A stretch of 64,000 nucleotides of DNA from Novosphingobium resinovorum (GTDB lineage Bacteria > Pseudomonadota > Alphaproteobacteria > Sphingomonadales > Sphingomonadaceae): contig NZ_BSFC01000019.1 of the NCBI RefSeq assembly GCF_027922145.1, forward strand, positions 256,579 to 320,578, written 5' to 3'. The notes under the pieces were generated by a model, which worked only from the letters and a program-made list of their open reading frames with translations, was not told the origin of the DNA and ran no database searches. A program made the translations under genes and the position numbers. This document shows, one piece after another, positions 59,796 to 64,000 of this stretch. The stretch's first letter is position 1. Each line of letters opens with the position of its first letter.

Positions 59796-62764
59796 TCCAC
59801 CGGCTCCACGACGTCGTCGCAGCGGTCGCACAGCGCGCCGTCCTCGGTCACTTCCGGGAGATGGCGCCAGCAGCGGCCGCACTTGTGGTCGGTGGAGGGG
59901 GTGACGGTCACCTCCTCGCCCTGCCCGCGCGTGACTGTCCCGGTGATGAACAGCTCGGCGAGATCGGCCTCAGGTGCGCTTTCGGGCACCGTGACGACGG
60001 CGGCCAGGCTGGAGCCGATGATCTTCTCCCGCCGCAGCGGCTCGATCGCCTCGGTCACAGCCGCGCGCAGCGTGCGCAGTTGGGCCCACTTCGCATCGTC
60101 TGCCTCGACCGCCGGAACTTCCGGCCATTCGAGCAGGTGAACGCTGTCGCCGTCCGGATAGCGCGATCCCCACGTTTCCTCGGCGGTGAACACGATCACC
60201 GGCGCGGCGTAGCGGATCAGCGCGTGGAACAGCGTGTCCAGCACCGTGCGGTAGGCGCGGCGCTTGGGGTCCGTTGGCGCGTCGCAGTAGAGGCAGTCCT
60301 TGCGGATATCGAAGAAGAACGCGGAGAGGTCCTCGTTGCAGAAATCGAGCAGCGACCGGACGTAGGTGTTGAAGTCGAAGGCATCGATCGCCCCGCGCAG
60401 CGTCGCGTCGAGCTTGCCCAGCAGCGCAAGCACGTAGCGCTCCAGTTCGGGCATCTCCGACACGGGAAGGCGCTCCGCCTCGTCGAAGCCGTCCAGTGCG
60501 CCCAGCAGGTAGCGCAGGGTGTTGCGCAGCTTGCGGTACTGGTCGGCGACGCCCTTCAGGATTTCGTCGCCGATGCGGTGGTCCTCGGTGAAATCCACCG
60601 AGAGCGCCCAGAGACGAATGATGTCGGCGCCGTTGGTCTCCATGACCTTGAGCGGGCTGATCGTGTTGCCCAGCGACTTGGACATCTTCATGCCCTTGGC
60701 GTCCATCGTGAAGCCGTGGGTCAGCACCGCCTTGTACGGCGCATGGCCGCGCGTGGCGCAGCTTTCCAGCAGCGAGGACTGGAACCAGCCGCGATGCTGG
60801 TCGGAGCCTTCGAGATAGAGATCCGCCTTCGGGCCGGTATAGCCTTCGGGGCGCAGCAGATCGGGCCAACGGCCTGATTCCAGAACGAAAGCGTGCGTGG
60901 AGCCGGAATCGAACCAGACGTCGAGAATGTCGGCGACGCGCTCGTAATCGTCGGCGTTGTAGCCGTTGCCGAGCAGGTCCTGCGCGGCTTCGTCCGACCA
61001 GCCATCGACGCCCTTCGCCAGGATCGCGGCGCGGATGCGTTCGTTGACGGCGGGATCGACGAGGTATTCGCCGGTCTTGCGGTGCACGAACAGCGTGATC
61101 GGCACGCCCCATGCGCGCTGGCGCGAGAGCACCCAGTCGGGGCGCCCCTCGACCATCGCGCCGATGCGGTTGCGGCCCTTGTCGGGAACGAAGCGGGTTT
61201 CGGCGATGGCCTGCAGCGCCGCCTGACGAAGCGTCGGCGCGTCCATCAGGTTTTCCTCGGCGGGATCGATCGCCCCGCCCTCGTTCTCCCAGCGCTTGTC
61301 GGCCGGGGTCTTGGGCGAGATATGCGTCATCGCCTTGTCCATCGGCACGAACCACTGCGGGGTGCAGCGGTAGATCACCTTGGCCTTGGAACGCCACGAG
61401 TGCGGGTACGAGTGCTTGTAGTCCGCCGAAGCCGCCAGCAAGCCGCCCGCTTCGCGCAGGTCGGAGCAGATCGGGCCGTCGGGGGCGTTGAACTTCGGGT
61501 TGATGACCGAGCCCTGTCCGGCCAGCCACAGCCAGTCCTCGCGGTACTTGCCGTCGGCCTCGACCACGAACTTGGGGTTGATGCCGTTGGCCTTGCACAG
61601 ATCGAAGTCGTCCTCGCCATGGTCGGGCGCCATGTGGACGAGGCCGGTGCCGCTCTCGGTGGTGACGAAATCGCCCGCCAGCAGCGGACGCGGCTCGGCG
61701 AAGAAGCCGCCGAGCGCGTGCATCGGGTGGCGAGCGATGGTGCCGGCGAGGTCGGTGCCTTTGCCGCGCCATAGTTCCGCATTGGCTTGGAAGATAACCT
61801 TGCTGTCATGACCAGCCGCTTTCAGCAGGCCAGTCAGATATGCGGACATTCGCTCTTGGAAGGACTTTTGCAGTTCCGCAGCAATCAGGAATTTCCTGCC
61901 GAACAATGCACGGCCGACGTTGGCATGAGAAGCTGATTCCTGCTCCCCCCACCCAACTACGCCTAGTGAAGACGTCTGAAGAACAACATACTCAACCTCC
62001 GGCCCATAAGCCAAAGCCTGGTTCACCGGGATCGTCCAGGGCGTCGTCGTCCAGATCACCGCATAGGCGCCGACCAGTTCGGGCACGGCCGACTCAACGA
62101 TCTCGAACGCCACGTCGATCTGGGTCGAGGTGATGTCCTCGTACTCAACCTCGGCTTCGGCGAGGGCGGTCTTCTCCACCGGCGACCACATCACCGGCTT
62201 GGCGCCGCGATAGAGCATGCCGTTCTCGGCGAACTTGAGCAGTTCGCCGACGATGGTGGCCTCGGCCTGGAAGTCCATCGTCAGGTACGGGTTGTCCCAG
62301 TCGCCGTTGATGCCCAGGCGCTTGAGCTGCTCGCGCTGCACGTTCACCCAGTTCTGGGCATAGGCGCGGCATTCGGCGCGGAATTCCTCCGCCGGAACCT
62401 CGTCCTTGTTCTTCTTTTTCTTGCGGTACTCTTCCTCGACCTTCCACTCGATCGGCAGGCCGTGGCAGTCCCAGCCGGGAACGTAAGGCGCGTCCTTGCC
62501 CAGCAGGGTCTGGGTGCGGACGACCATGTCCTTGAGGATGTGGTTCAGCGCGTGGCCGATGTGCATGTCGCCGTTGGCATAAGGCGGGCCGTCATGCAGC
62601 ACGAACTTGTCGCGGCCGCGGCGGGCGTCACGGGTCTTCTCGTAAATCTTTTCCGACTGCCAGCGCGCAAGAATGCCCGGCTCCTTCTGGGGGAGTCCGG
62701 CCTTCATCGGGAAATCGGTCTTCGGCAGGAAGACGGTGCTACGATAGTCGCGCTGTTCGGTCAT
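59792..62764 (-). CDS. ileS: Isoleucyl-tRNA synthetase
   Basis: Charges tRNA-Ile (990 aa). HIGH is at 68-71 (GDMHIGHALNHILKD), KMSKS is in GMKMSKSLGNTISP, and the C-terminal zinc finger is CGRCWRHLPE...CDRCDD. The CP1 editing domain contains a segment (about residues 250-328, 61780-62015) whose codons are clearly less GC-rich than the rest. First gene of ileS-lspA-DUF3035. Confidence 0.97.
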   Translation of the reverse strand: MTEQRDYRSTVFLPKTDFPMKAGLPQKEPGILARWQSEKIYEKTRDARRGRDKFVLHDGPPYANGDMHIGHALNHILKDMVVRTQTLLGKDAPYVPGWDCHGLPIEWKVEEEYRKKKKNKDEVPAEEFRAECRAYAQNWVNVQREQLKRLGINGDWDNPYLTMDFQAEATIVGELLKFAENGMLYRGAKPVMWSPVEKTALAEAEVEYEDITSTQIDVAFEIVESAVPELVGAYAVIWTTTPWTIPVNQALAYGPEVEYVVLQTSSLGVVGWGEQESASHANVGRALFGRKFLIAAELQKSFQERMSAYLTGLLKAAGHDSKVIFQANAELWRGKGTDLAGTIARHPMHALGGFFAEPRPLLAGDFVTTESGTGLVHMAPDHGEDDFDLCKANGINPKFVVEADGKYREDWLWLAGQGSVINPKFNAPDGPICSDLREAGGLLAASADYKHSYPHSWRSKAKVIYRCTPQWFVPMDKAMTHISPKTPADKRWENEGGAIDPAEENLMDAPTLRQAALQAIAETRFVPDKGRNRIGAMVEGRPDWVLSRQRAWGVPITLFVHRKTGEYLVDPAVNERIRAAILAKGVDGWSDEAAQDLLGNGYNADDYERVADILDVWFDSGSTHAFVLESGRWPDLLRPEGYTGPKADLYLEGSDQHRGWFQSSLLESCATRGHAPYKAVLTHGFTMDAKGMKMSKSLGNTISPLKVMETNGADIIRLWALSVDFTEDHRIGDEILKGVADQYRKLRNTLRYLLGALDGFDEAERLPVSEMPELERYVLALLGKLDATLRGAIDAFDFNTYVRSLLDFCNEDLSAFFFDIRKDCLYCDAPTDPKRRAYRTVLDTLFHALIRYAAPVIVFTAEETWGSRYPDGDSVHLLEWPEVPAVEADDAKWAQLRTLRAAVTEAIEPLRREKIIGSSLAAVVTVPESAPEADLAELFITGTVTRGQGEEVTVTPSTDHKCGRCWRHLPEVTEDGALCDRCDDVVEPVE

Positions 62765-62839
62765 GATCGCGGGGCACTAGAACAAATGCGCGATCGTTGG
62801 AAGTGCGAGGATTCGGTGAGGCTCGCCGTCCCCTGCCCG

Positions 62840-62975
62840 CGTCACCCTGAACTCGTTTCAGGGTCCATTGTGCCGCAAGCCCGGAAGCTGGAATGGTAAA
62901 CTGCGAGTGCGGCCTTGTGGAGCGACAGTCCGGCACCAACCGCCCGATGGACCCTGAAACAAGTTCAAGGTGACG
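62840..62975. repeat. Inverted repeat, family C
   Basis: Arms 62840-62868 and 62947-62975 (core GGACCCTGAAAC on one arm) pair over 29 bases with two mismatches across a 78-base spacer, between ileS and ribF. One copy only in the window; such elements are usually dispersed. Confidence 0.7.
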
Positions 62976-62993
62976 GGGTGCCTGGCCGCGTCG

Positions 62994-63923
62994 TCAGAGA
63001 CCCGCCAGCAGTTCGCGCGCTTTCACGCAGTCCCGGTCCATCTGCTCGATCAGCGCGTCGAGCGAATCGAACTTCGCCTCGGGCCGCAGGAAGTGGTGGA
63101 ACGCCACCTCGATCTCCTGCCCGTAGAGGTCGCCTGCGAAGTCGAAGAAGTGCGGCTCCAGCAGTTCCTTGGGCGGGTCGAAGGTCGGGCGGATGCCAAT
63201 GTTCGCCGCACCGTGGACCACGCGGCCATCGGGCATGCGGCCGGTCACCGCATAGATGCCGTAGAGCGGGCGCAGGTAGTTCGCCATGTCGAGGTTGGCT
63301 GTGGGAAAGCCGATGGTGCGGCCCAGCTTGTCGCCATGCTGCACCCGGCCCCGGATCGCAAACGGCCGCGTCAGCAGGCGTGCGGCCAGTTGACAGTCGC
63401 CGCTCTTGAGCGCCTCGCGGATGCGGCTCGACGAGACGGTGCCGCCCGCGTCGCTGACCGGACCGACGGTGCGCCCCTCCAGCCCGTGCGCCGCGCCGAC
63501 TTCCCGCAGCAATTGCGGATTGCCGCCCTTGGCGCGGCCGAACGTGAAATCCTCGCCGGTGACGACGCCGACCGCGCCCATGTGACGCACCAGCATCTCC
63601 TCGATCCACTGCACGGCGGGCATCGCCGCCATCGCCGAATCGAAGTGCAGCACCAGCATCGCATCCGCGCCGGCGGCCGCGAACAGTTCCTGCCGCTGCT
63701 CCAGCGTGGTCAGGCGGAAGGGCTCGGCATCGGGCTTGAAGTGGCGGACGGGGTGCGGGTCGAAGGTGGCGACGATGGCCGGGCGGCCCTGCGCCTTCGC
63801 CCAGCCGATCGCCTCGCCCACCACGGCCTGATGGCCTTGGTGGAACCCGTCGAAGTTGCCCAGCGCCAGCACGGCACCGCGCAGGGATTCGGGAACGGGT
63901 TGGCGGTTGTCGAGGCGAATCAT
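62994..63923 (-). CDS. ribF: Bifunctional riboflavin kinase / FAD synthetase
   Basis: Converts riboflavin to FMN and FAD (309 aa). The nucleotidyltransferase motif is in ALGNFDGFHQGHQAVV (HxGH), with SSSRIREALKSGDC; the C-terminal kinase motif is RPFAIRGRVQHGDKLGRTIG and PTANLDMANYLRPLYGIYAV in parts. Upstream of ileS in the same direction with the repeat between. The last 77 bases of the window, beyond its start, show nothing I can call. Confidence 0.95.
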   Translation of the reverse strand: MIRLDNRQPVPESLRGAVLALGNFDGFHQGHQAVVGEAIGWAKAQGRPAIVATFDPHPVRHFKPDAEPFRLTTLEQRQELFAAAGADAMLVLHFDSAMAAMPAVQWIEEMLVRHMGAVGVVTGEDFTFGRAKGGNPQLLREVGAAHGLEGRTVGPVSDAGGTVSSSRIREALKSGDCQLAARLLTRPFAIRGRVQHGDKLGRTIGFPTANLDMANYLRPLYGIYAVTGRMPDGRVVHGAANIGIRPTFDPPKELLEPHFFDFAGDLYGQEIEVAFHHFLRPEAKFDSLDALIEQMDRDCVKARELLAGL

Positions 63924-64000
63924 GGGCGTCTCGGCTATAGGGCGCGTGTGAGAGTCACGAAAGCATGTGCCGGTCGGGCACCGTCCGCCGCATGGGCGTC

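Noticed and set aside
59970..61772. 600-codon frame in another phase of ileS
   Set aside because: Arg/Pro/Gly-rich out-of-frame reading of ileS.
63955..64000. Possible start of a plus-strand gene after ribF
   Set aside because: A GTG begins an open frame that reaches the window end, but 46 bases are too few to judge.

Overview
The window is a gene-dense, high-GC chromosomal segment with GTG/TTG starts and many ATGA/TAATG overlaps. Gene content and order (leuS-DUF3576, lptE-holA, a SUF operon with an Rrf2/IscR-type regulator, a SciP-like DUF1153 protein, a solitary sucC, a lspA-DUF3035 pair after ileS) point to an alphaproteobacterium of the order Sphingomonadales, probably Novosphingobium or a close relative. 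The genus is inferred from gene style, not from a database match. I found no rRNA, tRNA or CRISPR array.

Layout. 1-4.9 kb: gltB (5' end outside the window) and gltD, closed by a terminator and a dispersed inverted repeat. 5.1-8.1 kb: an ABM-family monooxygenase, ung, an RNase D-type exonuclease and lptC-lptA. 8.1-10.4 kb: an AT-richer, phage-tail-like insert with a beta-helix (tailspike-like) gene cut by one in-frame amber codon. 10.4-16.7 kb, minus strand: a polyprenyl-phosphate sugar transferase, then holA, lptE, leuS and a DUF3576 lipoprotein. 16.9-22.3 kb: an exported protein, phbB, a candidate type I toxin-antitoxin module, an Old Yellow Enzyme with a divergent HxlR regulator, a frameshifted LOV photoreceptor gene, and rplM-rpsI. 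22.4-25.4 kb: cox15-cutA, and a MerC-thiS-thiG run. 25.5-31.9 kb: a hypothetical gene, a zinc metallopeptidase, an acyl-CoA ligase, gamma-glutamyltransferase and pyrD.

31.9-38.9 kb: an orphan terminator suggesting a small RNA, then the SUF operon (regulator, sufB, a DUF559 protein, sufC, sufD, sufS, a DUF59 protein, a GNAT acetyltransferase, sufA). 39-42.6 kb: a serine-hydrolase-fold protein that seems to lack its catalytic residues, a small membrane protein, mnmA, an unknown gene and sciP. 42.9-49.4 kb: an RND efflux pair (the pump has an extra membrane segment), a DUF445 protein and a GNAT enzyme. 49.4-54.5 kb: a TonB-C-like protein, etfB-etfA, sucC and cysQ. 54.5-64 kb: a gluzincin/TPR protein, an OmpA-type lipoprotein, a CNNM/CBS protein, a DUF3035 protein, lspA, ileS and ribF.

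Functional themes are envelope assembly (lptC, lptA, lptE, lspA, OmpA-type lipoprotein, sugar transferase), core translation (leuS, ileS, rplM, rpsI, mnmA), nitrogen and central metabolism (gltBD, sucC, etfAB, pyrD), and cofactor supply (SUF, thiS/thiG, heme A, ribF). The most noteworthy items are the candidate type I toxin-antitoxin module at 18.58-18.88 kb, the amber-interrupted tailspike-like gene, the broken LOV gene, the orphan terminator near 32.1 kb, three families of long-arm inverted repeats, and low-GC patches inside both leuS and ileS.
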